Origin: Pithys albifrons albifrons
Taxonomy: Eukaryota > Chordata > Aves > Passeriformes > Thamnophilidae
DNA length: 64,000 nucleotides
Assembly (NCBI RefSeq): GCF_047495875.1
Contig: NC_092486.1
Coordinates: forward strand, 496,001-560,000
Direction of reading: 5' to 3'
Position 1 is the first letter of the stretch; every line of letters begins with the position of its first letter. Both the position numbers and the translations under genes were made by a program. Below are positions 56,401 to 64,000 of this stretch, piece after piece. The notes beneath the pieces were generated by a model, which saw nothing but the letters and a program-made list of their open reading frames with translations, made no database searches and was not told the DNA's origin.

Positions 56401-59400
56401 CACACCTGGGTGGGGGACACACCTGGGGGGTCCACACACCTGAATGGGGGCACACACCTGGATGGGGTACACACTCCTGGGAGGGGGGGGGGACACCCCT
56501 GAATGGGGGGGGACACACACACCTGGATGGGGGGACACACACACCTGGATGGGGTGACACACACCTGGATGGGGTGACACACACCTGGATGGGGTGACAC
56601 ACACCTGAATGGGGGGACACACCTGGGGGGGACACACACCTGGATGGGGGGACACACACCTGGATGGGGGGACACACACCTGGATGGGGGGACACACCTG
56701 AATGGGGGGACACACCTGGATGGGGGGACACACCTGGATGGGGGGGACACACCTGGGGGGGACACCCAAGGAGATACAAACCTGGGTGTGGACACACCTG
56801 AGGGGGGACACAAGGATTGGAAAAGCCACTTTAGCACCTGATATATAATGATAGTTATGACAATAATAATGAAATAATGATGGAATATTTAAATATTTAC
56901 AGTCTTCTATAAACACCTAAAATATTCTAAAAATATTATATGAATTTTTAGTATAAACTATTCTATGAATATTTGAACTATTATTTAAATATAGAAATTA
57001 TGCCATAAATATCTAAAATAGTACATAGATATATAAACACTATATAAATATTTAAAATATATAAATATAAGTGATATTATATAAATATAGAAATAGTATG
57101 TAAAGGATTGTATAATACAACATATTTTATAAATACAAAATATTATATAAATACATATTCTATAAATATATAGATGTATAAATATATAGATGTATGTATA
57201 TGAAAATATATGAATATAGGAAATATTACAGATATATAGAAAACATTAGATAAATAAGGAAAATATTCTATAAACGTAGAAAATACTATGCAAATATAAA
57301 AAATACTTTATAATTGTAGAAAATATTGTGTAAATATAGAAATATTCTAAAATGTGAAAATATTGTATAAATATAGAAAATGTGTCAATATTGAAAGTAT
57401 TATGTAAATACAGAGAATATTGTATAATTATAAAAATATAAATATAAACCATATGAATATAACATTATTATTTAAATACAGAAATATTAATATAGAAAAC
57501 ACAACACACTTATTGGAATATTTTCATAATAAAACAAAAATAGTGTTTGATCTCCGTGTCAGCGTCCAAGGCTTAGTTTTGTACCATGTGGTGGTTCCTT
57601 CAAACAGCAGAGATGGAACTGGGTTTGTGCTAATTCTCTACATCTGTGATTAATATTCTTGTGCCAATTAGTGCTTCATTAATTACCTGTATCAGTGAGT
57701 TATTAGTGTGGACTGGAAGCGTCTCAGTTTTGAGACGTTTGTGTGTCAGGACAAAGAAATCTAAATCTAAATCTAAATTTCAATACATATAAATGTTAAT
57801 AAGTATGAATTTAAAGAAATATAAATTTCAGAAAATACAAAGTTTAAGAATTATAATTTCAAGAAATATAAATGTCAATAAATATAAATTTAGAGAAATA
57901 TAAATTTCTTTAAGATTTCTTTCCATGCATTGGGGAAGGATGTTGGAAAACGCCTTTAACTTCAGCATAACAATGTTTGATCTCTAAAGTGGTGATTAAT
58001 TAGTGTTGTGCCAGCTCTTGGTGCCTTAATTACCTGTACTGGTGATTAATTGGTTCATTAGTGTGGCCTGGAGAGGTCTCGGCTTTGGGCACACTTTGTG
58101 TGTCAGAGCAAGGGCTGGGCAGGGAAGGGGCCCCACGGCCTGGCTGTGTCTGAGACACTCTCAGGGAGAGAAGATCCATCAGACGGTCCAGAAGCATCAA
58201 AGGGAAATCTGGGGAATGGGATGTTCCCAAATGACCTCCAAAGGCCCTCAGAAATCCCCTGCTCAGATCCCAGGAATTCCTGCGGGATAATGTGCAGAGT
58301 GTTCAGGAAAGGTGCTGACCGTGGGTCAGTCCCTGGCCATGCCCTGCCCTGCTGGGGCTGGGGGGGCATTTGGGTGCACCCAGTGAAGGAATGAGGGTTT
58401 TCCAACCCGAATAAACCCCTTGGCGAGTTCCATCCCCGTTTTTGGTGGCCCAGGGAACCTGTACCACCACGTGCCCTGGCACGGGGACAAGCCGGTGGTG
58501 GCTGTCACCTCGTCCTGGGAGGACAATGGGCAGCGCTGGGCCACCCTGAACCTGCTGCGGGCGCTGTGCCTGCGCCTGGTGAGACCCCCGGGGGGCAGGG
58601 GGGGCGGGACCCCCATCCCGGGGGGACAGGGCGGGACCCCCATCCCGGGGGGGACAGGGGCGGGCCGGGACCCCCATCCCGGGGGGGACGGGGGGGACCC
58701 CCATCCAGAGGAGGACAGGGCGGGACCCCCATCCCGGGGGAGCAGGGGCGGGCCGGGACCCCCATCCCGGGGGACAGGGGGGGCGGGACCCCCATCCCGG
58801 GGGGACAGGGCGGGACCCCCATCCCGAGGAGGACAGGGCGGGACCCCCACCCCGGGGGGGGGCAGGGTGGGACCCCCATCCCGAGGAGGACAGGGCGGGA
58901 CCCCCACCCCGGGGGGGACAGGGGGGCACCCCCATCCCGGGGGGGACAGGGGGGCACCCCCATCCCGGGGGGGACAGGGCGGGACCCCCATCTCGGGGGG
59001 GACAGGGGGGGCGGGACCCCCACCCCGGGGGGGACAGGGGGGCACCCCCATCCCGGGGGGGACAGGGGGGGCGGGACCCCCATCCCGGGGGGCCTCGAAT
59101 GGCTTCGGGATGTGATGCAGGAGCGGAACGTGGAGCAGCTGCGGAGCTGCCGCGGGGACACCGCGGGGGACGTGCGGGAGAAGCTGCGCTGGGAGCTGGA
59201 GCAGGACTGCAGGTGAGGGGGGTCCTGGGGGTCCCAAACCCCCAAAATCGGGGCTGGCTGCAGGTGAGGGAGGGCTGGGGTTTCCAAACCCCCCAAATCA
59301 GGGATGGGGAAAGAGGATTGCAGGTGAGGGGGGTCCTGGAGATCCCAAACCCCCCAAAATCAGGGATAGACTGTATGTGAGGGGAGGGCTGGGGGTCCCA

Positions 59401-62400
59401 AACCCCCCGAATGGGAGCTGGGGGAACAGAACTGCGTGTGAGGGGTTCGGGGGATCCCAATCCCCCCAAAATCAGGGATGGGGGAGCAGGACTGCACGTG
59501 AGGGCATCCTGGAGGGCCCAGACCCCCCAAAATCAGGGGTTGGCTGCGTGTGAGTGGGCTGGGGGGTCCTGGGGGTCCCAAATTCCCCATATCGGGTCTG
59601 TGGGAGCAGAACTGCACGTGAGGGGGGCGGAGGGTCCTGGGGGTCCCACCCCCCCCCAAATCAGGCATGCGGGAGCAGGACTGCATGTGAGGGGGTCCGG
59701 GGGGTCCTGGGGGTCCCACGCCCCCAAATGAGGGCTGGGGCTCCAGGGCTGCACGTGAGGGGAGTGAGGGGGTCCTGTGGGTCCCAAACCCCCCAGATCA
59801 AGTTGGGAGAGTGGAATGCGGAATTTGGGGGGCGAATGGGACCCCCGGGGGTTGTCAGTCAGGGTTTGAGGGTGAATTGGGGAATTTGGGACATTTTTTA
59901 GTATAATGGGACATTTTCAAGGACAATGGGACATTTGGGGTGAAAAAGGGATGGGGGGGAAATGAGGGACTGGTGGGGCAAATGGAGAATTTTAGAAGAC
60001 AACGGGACATTTGGGGTAAAAATGGGACAAGTGAGGAAACCAAGGGATATTTCGGGGGGAAATGGGACCCCTGGGCCTGTCACTTGAGATTTGGGGGCGT
60101 GGAATGGGAATCTGGGGGGAAATGGGACATTCGGGGGGCAAATGGGATGTGTGAGGAGTCAGTGGAGTATTTGAGGGGGAAACGGGACATTTCTGGGTGG
60201 AACTTTGTGGGGACTTTCATGGGGGGAAACAGGATTTGGGGGAAAACACAGCGGGTTTGAGGGGAAACTCTGCATTTTGGGGCAAACTGTTTGGAGGTAA
60301 AGTGAGTTTTGGGGGCAAAGTGAGCGGTTTTGGGAACAAACCACATTTTTGGGACAAACTGAGGGCTGTGAGGCCAAACTGCCTTTTGGGGCCAAACTGT
60401 GTGTTTTGTGGGCAAACTGAGCATTTTAGGGGCAAACTGTGCTTTTGTGGGGGGCAAATTAAGTGTTTTGGGGGCAAACTGTGTTTTAGGGGGATAAACT
60501 GTGCCTTTTGGGGGCAAATTGTGTATTTTGGGGGCAAACTGTGCTTTTTAAGGGCAAACTTTGCCTTTTGGGGGCCAACGAAGCGGTTTGGGGGCAAACT
60601 GTGCATTTTTGGGGTCAAACAGAGCATTGTGGGGGCAAAATGTGGGTTTTGGGGACAAATAGTGCATTGTGGGGGCTAAACTGTGCCTTTTGGGGGCAAA
60701 GTGAGGGTTTTGAGGGCAAACTGTGCCTTTTGGGGAATAAACTGCCTTTTATGGGACAAACTGAGTGTTTTGGGGGCAAACCACGTTTTGGGGAATAAAC
60801 TGTGCCTTTTGGGGAATAAACTGTGCCTATTGGGGAATAAACTCTGCCTTTTGGGGGCAAACTCTGCCTTTTGGGGGCAAACTCTGCCTTTTGGGGAATA
60901 AACTCTGCCTTTTGGGGGCAAACTCTGCCTTTTGGGGACAAACTCTGCCTTTTGGGGGCAAACTGTGCCTTTTGGGGAATAAACTGTGCCTTTTATGGGA
61001 CAAACTAAGTGTTTTGGGAGCAAACTGTGCCTTTTGGGGGCAAAGTGAGCGTTTTGGGGGCAAACTGTGCCTTTTGGGGGCAAACTCTGCCTTTTGGGGG
61101 CAAACTCTGCCTTTTGGGGGCAAACTGTGCCTTTTATGGGACAAACTGTGCCTTTTGGGGGCAAACTGTGCCTTTTGGGGGTAAACTGTGCCTTTTGGGG
61201 GCAAACTCTGCCTTTTGGGGGCAAACTCTGCCTTTTGGGGGCAAACTCTGGGTTTTGGGGGGCTGAACCGCGCGGTTTGGGGTCAGACCTCCCATTTTTG
61301 GGGTCAAACCTGTGGGTTTGGGGTGTCGCAGGCGGGCGCTGGCGCAGCTCGAGGCCCCGCCCGGACCCCGCACGGCGCTGGACGAGCAGCTCCGAAAGGC
61401 CCGGCAGTGCCTGCTGAGGGTCCTGCGGGACGCGGCGCGGGAGCCCCCGCGGAGCCCCGGCTGGATCCGCTCCCGCAATCCCGCCGGGAATCCCGACCGG
61501 GATCCCGCCGGGAATCCCGACTGGCAGCGCTGGATCCCGCGGGTGGCCGCGCTGGCCCGGGAGGTGCGTGGGGTGAGAGGGGTCCCGTTCCTTGGGAAGG
61601 GGTTTAGGTTTGGAAAATAGAGATGGGAGTTGTAATTAAATGAGGATCGCTATGGAATTTAAACTGGAATTTAGGAAAGAATTTAAAGTTGAAGTCGAAA
61701 TTTGAGTCGAAATTTAAGTCAAAATTTAAATAGAAATTTAAGTAGAAATTTAAGTCGAACTTTAAGTCGAAATTCAAATCGAACTTTAAGTCGAACTTTA
61801 AGTCGAAATTTAAATCAAAATTTAAGTAGAAATTTGAGTCAGAGTCGAAATTTAAATAGAGATTTGAGTCGGAATTTGAGTCGGAATTTGAGTCGGAATT
61901 TGAGTCGGAATTTGAGTCGGAATTTACTCGAAATTTAAATAGAAATTCAAGTCGAACCTTAAGTCGAACCTTAAGTCGAACTTTAAGTCGAACTTTAAGT
62001 CAAGTCGAACCTTAAGTCGAACCTTAAGTCGAACCTTAAGTCGAACTTTAAGTCGAAATTTAAATAAAAATATAAATTTAATGGGAATGTAAATTTAAAT
62101 AAATATTAATTTAAAGAAATGTAAAAGCAAAAAAATATAAATATAAAGAAATATAAATTTAAAGAAATACAAATTCAAAGAAACGTAAATGTAAAGAAAT
62201 GTGAATTTAAATGAATATAAATAAATTTAAAGAAACGTAAATTTAAAGAAATGTGAATTCAAACAAATGTAAATATAAAAAATGTAAATTCAAATAAATA
62301 TAAATAAAAAAAATGTAAATTTAAATAAACATAAATTTAAAGAAATGCAAATCTCAAGAAATATAATTTAAAGAAAGGTAAATGTGAATATGAATTGAAT

Positions 62401-63249
62401 TGAATATGAATTGAATTGAATTTAAATGCAAAGAAATGTAAATTCTAAGAAACAGAAATATAATGAAATGTAAAGTCAAAGAAACATAAATGTAAAGAAT
62501 TGTAAATGTTATGAAATGTCAATTTAAAGAAATGTAAATTTAAATGAATATAAATAATTTCTTTAAGATTTCTTTCCATGCATTGGGGAGAGATGTTGGA
62601 AAATTCTTTTTAACTTCAGCATAACAATGTCTGATCTCTCCATTGGTGATTAACAGTGTTGTGCCAGCTCTTGGTGCCTTAATTACCTGTACTGGTGATT
62701 AATTGGTTCATTAGTGTGGCCTGGAGAGGTCTCGGCTTTGGGCACACTTTGTGTGTCAGAGCAAGGGCTGGGCAGGGAAGGGGCCCCACGGCCTGGCTGT
62801 GTCTGAGACACTCTCAGGGAGAAAAGATCCATCAGAAGGTCCAGAAGCATCAAAGGGAACTCTGGGGAATGGGATGTTCCCAAATGACCTCCAAAGGCCC
62901 TCAAAAATCCCCTGCTCAGATCCCAGGAATTCCTGCGGGATAATGGGCAGAGTGTTCAGGAAAGGTGCTGACCGTGGGTCAGTCCCTGGCCATGCCCTGC
63001 CCTGCTGGGACTGGGGGGGCATTTGGGTGGAATGTGGGTTTCCCAGTCCCTCGGGGAGTCCCATTCCCGGTGTTTGGTGTCCCCGTGTCCCCTCAGCCCC
63101 AGGCCGGTGTCCCCGACGTGGTGCTGTGGCTGCTGCGGGGGCGGCGCCGCGTGTGCTGTGCCCGTGTCCCTGTCGCCGATGTCACCTACTCACCGAGCGG
63201 CCCCGGCGCCTGCGGGCGGCTCTGCGGGAGGATCCAGACCCTCTTCCTG
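47667..63249 (+). CDS. FER1L5: Fer-1-like protein 5 (ferlin), 5' part; continues past the window
   Basis: Multi-C2 tail-anchored ferlin; in mammals implicated in membrane fusion of myoblasts. Coding exons: 47667-47751, 47955-48010, 48090-48181, 48262-48370, 48447-48596, 50117-50245, 50319-50381, 50472-50522, 50935-50965, 51066-51181, 51254-51365, 51442-51521, 51607-51675, 52235-52278, 52371-52447, 53326-53393, 53740-53853, 54998-55145, 58454-58578, 59121-59212, 61332-61563, 63097-63249. They total 2196 nt, 732 codons, in frame with GT-AG junctions. Order: C2A (about 1-110), C2B (about 165-255), FerI (about 245-295), C2C (about 310-450), a FerA-like helical segment, and the start of FerB. DysF, C2D and later C2 domains and the transmembrane helix (human total about 2050 aa) lie beyond 64000. 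The FER1L5 assignment, rather than another ferlin, rests on position next to KANSL3. Confidence 0.92.
48600..50060. repeat. 22-23 bp and ~26 bp arrays filling FER1L5 intron 5
   Basis: 48605-49440: about 37 units of GAGCCTGTCCTAAACCCCAC with ACC/ACT ends and AATCC variants. 49440-50060: longer units CTATCCTGGACCCCAAACTG and CTATCCTGAACCCCAACCCA. The two families share the AGCCTGTCCT/AGCCTATCCT core, so one probably grew from the other. Confidence 0.95.
50117..51181 (+). other. FER1L5: FER1L5 exons 6-10: C2B and FerI domains
   Basis: C2B: VRVRIIQARQLQGNDIRPMV, KVLIGKRHFRTRIRTGNNPY, FNEVFCQNF, EPIHIQVL. FerI follows: GTFELDIGTIYSAPGRTLSR, RWLSLQHPRRRDGRSQGYLQ, VSLAV. Ferlin hallmarks QGNDIRPMV and NPYFNEVF are intact. 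Five small exons (129, 63, 51, 31 and 116 nt) with consensus sites. The 31-nt exon at 50935-50965 is among the smallest here but keeps the frame. Confidence 0.93.
50525..50900. repeat. Degenerate GGAATGGGG-type repeat in FER1L5 intron 8
   Basis: Irregular units around TTGGGAATGGGGTGTTGGGAA. No exon inside. Confidence 0.8.
51740..52215. repeat. CCCATTCCCACACCCT array in FER1L5 intron 13
   Basis: Irregular 16-24 bp units built from CATTCCCACACCCTCCCATT and CCCATAGCC. The plus strand is nearly free of G. Confidence 0.9.
52480..53290. repeat. ~30 bp minisatellite in FER1L5 intron 15
   Basis: About 27 units of CACCCAGAGCCCACCCTCGG followed by GGGGTCCCCAG, GGTGTTCCCAG or GTGTCCTCAC. The three endings cycle in a repeated order (blocks near 52620-52800, 52810-52900 and 53040-53200), which is higher-order structure. 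Confidence 0.96.
53395..53690. repeat. GGTGACAGGGTGGGACCGGG array in FER1L5 intron 16
   Basis: About 13 G-rich units of 20-24 bp starting at the donor of the exon ending 53393. The donor GTACGG is the first deviant unit. Confidence 0.9.
53870..54360. repeat. GGGATATGGGAATGTG array in FER1L5 intron 17
   Basis: Short units GGGGATATGGGACATG, GGGATATGGGAATGTG and GAGGGTGTG in irregular order. It lies immediately left of an AT-rich island. Confidence 0.93.
54400..54790. repeat. AT-rich palindromic island in FER1L5 intron 17
   Basis: An abrupt switch to over 80% A+T, with TATAATATATAATATAAT-type self-complementary words near 54530-54580 and TTAATTAATG repeats near 54690-54760. GC-rich DNA resumes near 54782. 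No gene. Confidence 0.85.
54998..55145 (+). other. FER1L5: FER1L5 exon 18
   Basis: QRLLPRCQWGLCGVFYSATM, IPEGSEPVGFELGIGHDAAA, TAQSLPVFD. It matches the invariant ferlin block (VFYSATM then FE-x-IG) that follows C2C. Phase 1 at the donor GTGAGT. The next exon is 3.3 kb away across three arrays. Confidence 0.93.
55150..56815. repeat. ~20-22 bp GGGGACACACACCTGGATGG array
   Basis: 1.66 kb, about 75 units, of GGGG(n)ACACACACCTGGATGGGG with G-run length varying from 3 to over 12 and TTGGGGG or TGAATGG variants. It starts a few bases after the exon 18 donor. Long reading frames arise on both strands from the near-21-bp period. Many units contain CACCTG (E-box). Confidence 0.96.
56830..57540. repeat. 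AT-rich (ATAAATATAGAAAATATT)-like array
   Basis: Irregular units of ATATAGAAAATATTATGTAA type, about 85% A+T, following the GACACACC array without a unique spacer. Confidence 0.85.
57545..57760 (+). repeat. Diverged third copy of the 480-bp FER1L5 intronic block
   Basis: Partial, older relative of 57895-58376: TGATTAAT, TTGTGCCA, TTAATTACCTGTA, TTATTAGTGTGG, CTGGAAGCGTCTCAGTTTTG and TTTGTGTGTCAGGAC align in order, with many substitutions. Confidence 0.6.
57895..58376 (+). repeat. 480-bp duplicated block, copy A
   Basis: Near-identical to 62549-63029 (copy B) in the same orientation, from TTTCTTTAAGATTTCTTTCC to GGGGGCATTTGGGTG. It ends 77 bp before FER1L5 exon 19 and is preceded by AAATATAAATTT-type AT repeats (57740-57895). 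Confidence 0.95.
58454..59212 (+). other. FER1L5: FER1L5 exons 19-20: post-C2C and FerA-like region
   Basis: 58454-58578: NLYHHVPWHGDKPVVAVTSS, WEDNGQRWATLNLLRAL, matching the ferlin PWG-x-x-KPVV...WED block. 59121-59212: ERNVEQLRSCRGDTAGDVRE, KLRWELEQDC, helical. The acceptor of the second exon (GTGATGCAG) lacks a polypyrimidine tract and sits right against a G-rich array, so its left boundary is less certain (see findings). Confidence 0.8.
58590..59090. repeat. ~27 bp minisatellite filling FER1L5 intron 19
   Basis: About 17 units of GGGGGGACAGGGCGGGACCC, CCATCCC with GAGGAGGAC and GGGGGCAC variants, from 12 bp after one exon to about 30 bp before the next. Confidence 0.96.
59205..59800. 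repeat. ~60 bp tandem repeat that includes the exon 20 donor site
   Basis: About ten units of GAGCAGGACTGCAGGTGAGG, GGGTCCTGGGGGTCCCAAAC, CCCCCAAAATCAGGG. The first unit overlaps the real end of exon 20 (59212). Later copies have GCACGTGAGG, GCATGTGAGG or GCGTGTGAGG at the donor position. Confidence 0.93.
59840..61320. repeat. ~21 bp minisatellite (GGGGCAAACTGTGCCTTTTG) in FER1L5 intron 20
   Basis: 59840-60180 is a degenerate AATGGGACATTTGGGG repeat. It passes gradually into 60190-61320, about 50 units of GGGGCAAACTGTGCCTTTTG with ACTCTGCC and GAATAAACT variants. The centre is most homogeneous. The 21-bp period keeps several frames open, but these are not genes. Confidence 0.96.
61332..61563 (+). 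other. FER1L5: FER1L5 exon 21
   Basis: Encodes RALAQLEAPPGPRTALDEQL, RKARQCLLRVLRDAAREPPR, a Pro/Asn-rich insert with an internal duplication, then DWQRWIPRVAALARE. It corresponds to the FerA four-helix region of ferlins. Acceptor GTGTCGCAG, donor GTGCGT, phase 2 in, 0 out. Confidence 0.85.
61640..62548. repeat. 12-bp (AATTTAAGTCGA) and AT-rich arrays in FER1L5 intron 21
   Basis: 61680-62060: units of AAATTTAAGTCG and AACTTTAAGTCG, with a run of five AATTTGAGTCGG at 61868-61920. 62060-62548: AAATTTAAAGAAATATAAAT-type AT repeat leading into copy B. Confidence 0.94.
62549..63029 (+). repeat. 480-bp duplicated block, copy B
   Basis: Second copy of 57895-58376, 4.65 kb downstream. By eye only scattered substitutions separate the copies. 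It ends 67 bp before FER1L5 exon 22 and is preceded by the same type of AT-rich array. Confidence 0.95.
63097..63249 (+). other. FER1L5: FER1L5 exon 22: start of the FerB domain
   Basis: PQAGVPDVVLWLLRGRRRVC, CARVPVADVTYSPSGPGACG, RLCGRIQTLFL: the canonical ferlin FerB opening (PD-V-W-x-L-x-G-x-RRV, then CG-x-x-CG-x-x-QT-x-FL). Phase 0 both sides. It is the last exon seen in this window. Confidence 0.95.
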
Positions 63250-63254
63250 GTGGG

Positions 63255-63710
63255 AGACTCCCCGTGTCCCCTCTGTGTCCCCTCTGTGTCTCTGCGTGTC
63301 CCCTCTGTCCCTGCATGACCCCTCTGTGTCCTCTCTGGGTCTCTACTCGTCCCCTCTGTGTCCCCTCTGTGTCTCTGCATGTCCCCTCTGTCTCTGTATG
63401 ACCCCTCTGTGTCCTCTCCGTGTCCCTGCTCATCCCCTCTGTGTCCCCTCTGTGTCTCTGCGTGTGACCCTGCATGACCCCTGTGTCCCCTCTGTGTCCC
63501 CTCTGTGTCCCCTCTGTGTCCCCTCCGTGTCCTCTCCGTGTCCCCTCTGTGTCCCCTCTGTGTCCCCTCTGTGTCCCCTCTGTCCCTACATGACCCCTCT
63601 GTGTCCCTCCATGTCCCCTCTGTGTCCCCTCGCTCACTGCTCCATGTCCCCTCTATGTCACCTCCACATTCCCTCCATGTCGCCCCAGGTTCCCCCTCTC
63701 TCCCCTCCCC
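63255..63710. repeat. CCCCTCTGTGTC array in FER1L5 intron 22
   Basis: 12-bp units CCCCTCTGTGTC with CTGCATGAC and CTCCATGTC interruptions. It starts a few bases after the exon 22 donor. Confidence 0.95.
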
Positions 63711-63724
63711 ACTGTCCTTGCTCA

Positions 63725-64000
63725 CATTTTGGGGTGCAGGGTTGACCCCCTTCTGTCCCCCCAATTTTGGGGTGCAGGGTTGGCCCCCTTCTGTCCCCCC
63801 AATTTTGGGGTGCAGTGCTGACCCCCCTGTGTCCCCCCCCAGTTTTGGGGTTCAGGCCTGACCCCCCTGTGTCCCCCCCCCAGTTTTGGGGTGCAGTGCT
63901 GACCCCCCTGTGTCCCCCCCCAATTTTGGGGTGCAGTGCTGACCCCCCTGTGTGTCCCCCCAATTTTGGGGTGCAGTGCTGACCCCCCTGTGTCCCCCCC
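63725..64000. repeat. ~43 bp minisatellite at the right edge
   Basis: Six to seven units of TTTTGGGGTGCAGTGCTGAC, CCCCCTGTGTCCCCCCCAA. The array is cut by the window end. Confidence 0.95.

Noticed and set aside
54953..56797. 614-codon Cys/Pro-rich minus frame resembling keratin-associated or spidroin-like proteins
   Set aside because: The CVPPSRCV-type repeat is the reverse reading of the 20-22 bp GACACACACCTGGATGG array inside a FER1L5 intron.
58042..58290. 82-codon frame conserved in both copies of the 480-bp block (also 62695-62943)
   Set aside because: Conservation is explained by recent duplication. A second frame in the same DNA is equally preserved, and no domain or start context is convincing.
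60080..61224. Frames of FGGKLCLLGANSAFW-type repeats on plus and PPKGTVCPQKAQF on minus
   Set aside because: A 21-bp period keeps the frame open; this is the intron 20 minisatellite, not a repeat protein gene.

Overview
The window is vertebrate nuclear DNA, almost certainly from a bird. It has intron-containing genes with GT-AG splice sites, CR1-type LINE 3' ends scattered on both strands, retroviral solo LTRs, CpG islands, and an extreme density of GC-rich minisatellites like that of gene-dense avian microchromosomes. The avian call rests on the CR1 tails and composition. There is no prokaryotic feature, CRISPR array, rRNA or tRNA. || Three genes are recognisable, in the order and orientation I recall from human chromosome 2q11: ARID5A (plus, coding 7495-10725), KANSL3 (minus, coding 43694 down to 20201, 3' UTR probably ending near 13210) and FER1L5 (plus, from 47667 and running off the right edge). 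ARID5A and KANSL3 converge; KANSL3 and FER1L5 diverge. Exons were placed by hand from splice sites, frame and remembered family sequence. All three sets stay in frame: ARID5A 538 aa; KANSL3 862 codons before an uncertain last exon; FER1L5 732 codons visible. || Layout: 1-6890 is repeats plus a CpG-rich stretch with AP-1-like sites and a possible upstream 5' exon. 6890-7057 is the likely ARID5A core promoter. 7058-10935 is ARID5A. 10936-13204 is intergenic with CR1 pieces. 13210-43800 is KANSL3, whose introns hold CR1 copies, one good solo LTR, one weaker LTR and many minisatellites. 43800-47660 is the divergent intergenic space, made almost wholly of four tandem arrays. 47667-64000 is FER1L5 exons 1-22 (C2A, C2B, FerI, C2C, a FerA-like helical region, start of FerB), where nearly every intron over about 200 bp is filled by its own unrelated tandem repeat. 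|| The genes do not form a pathway: ARID5A is an RNA/DNA-binding immune regulator, KANSL3 a scaffold of the NSL histone acetyltransferase complex, FER1L5 a membrane-fusion ferlin. I see no new enzymatic or defence system. What is unusual is the repeat architecture: private minisatellites per intron, arrays carrying copies of splice sites, a 480-bp block placed twice just upstream of two FER1L5 exons, and a strand-composition flip at the KANSL3 start.
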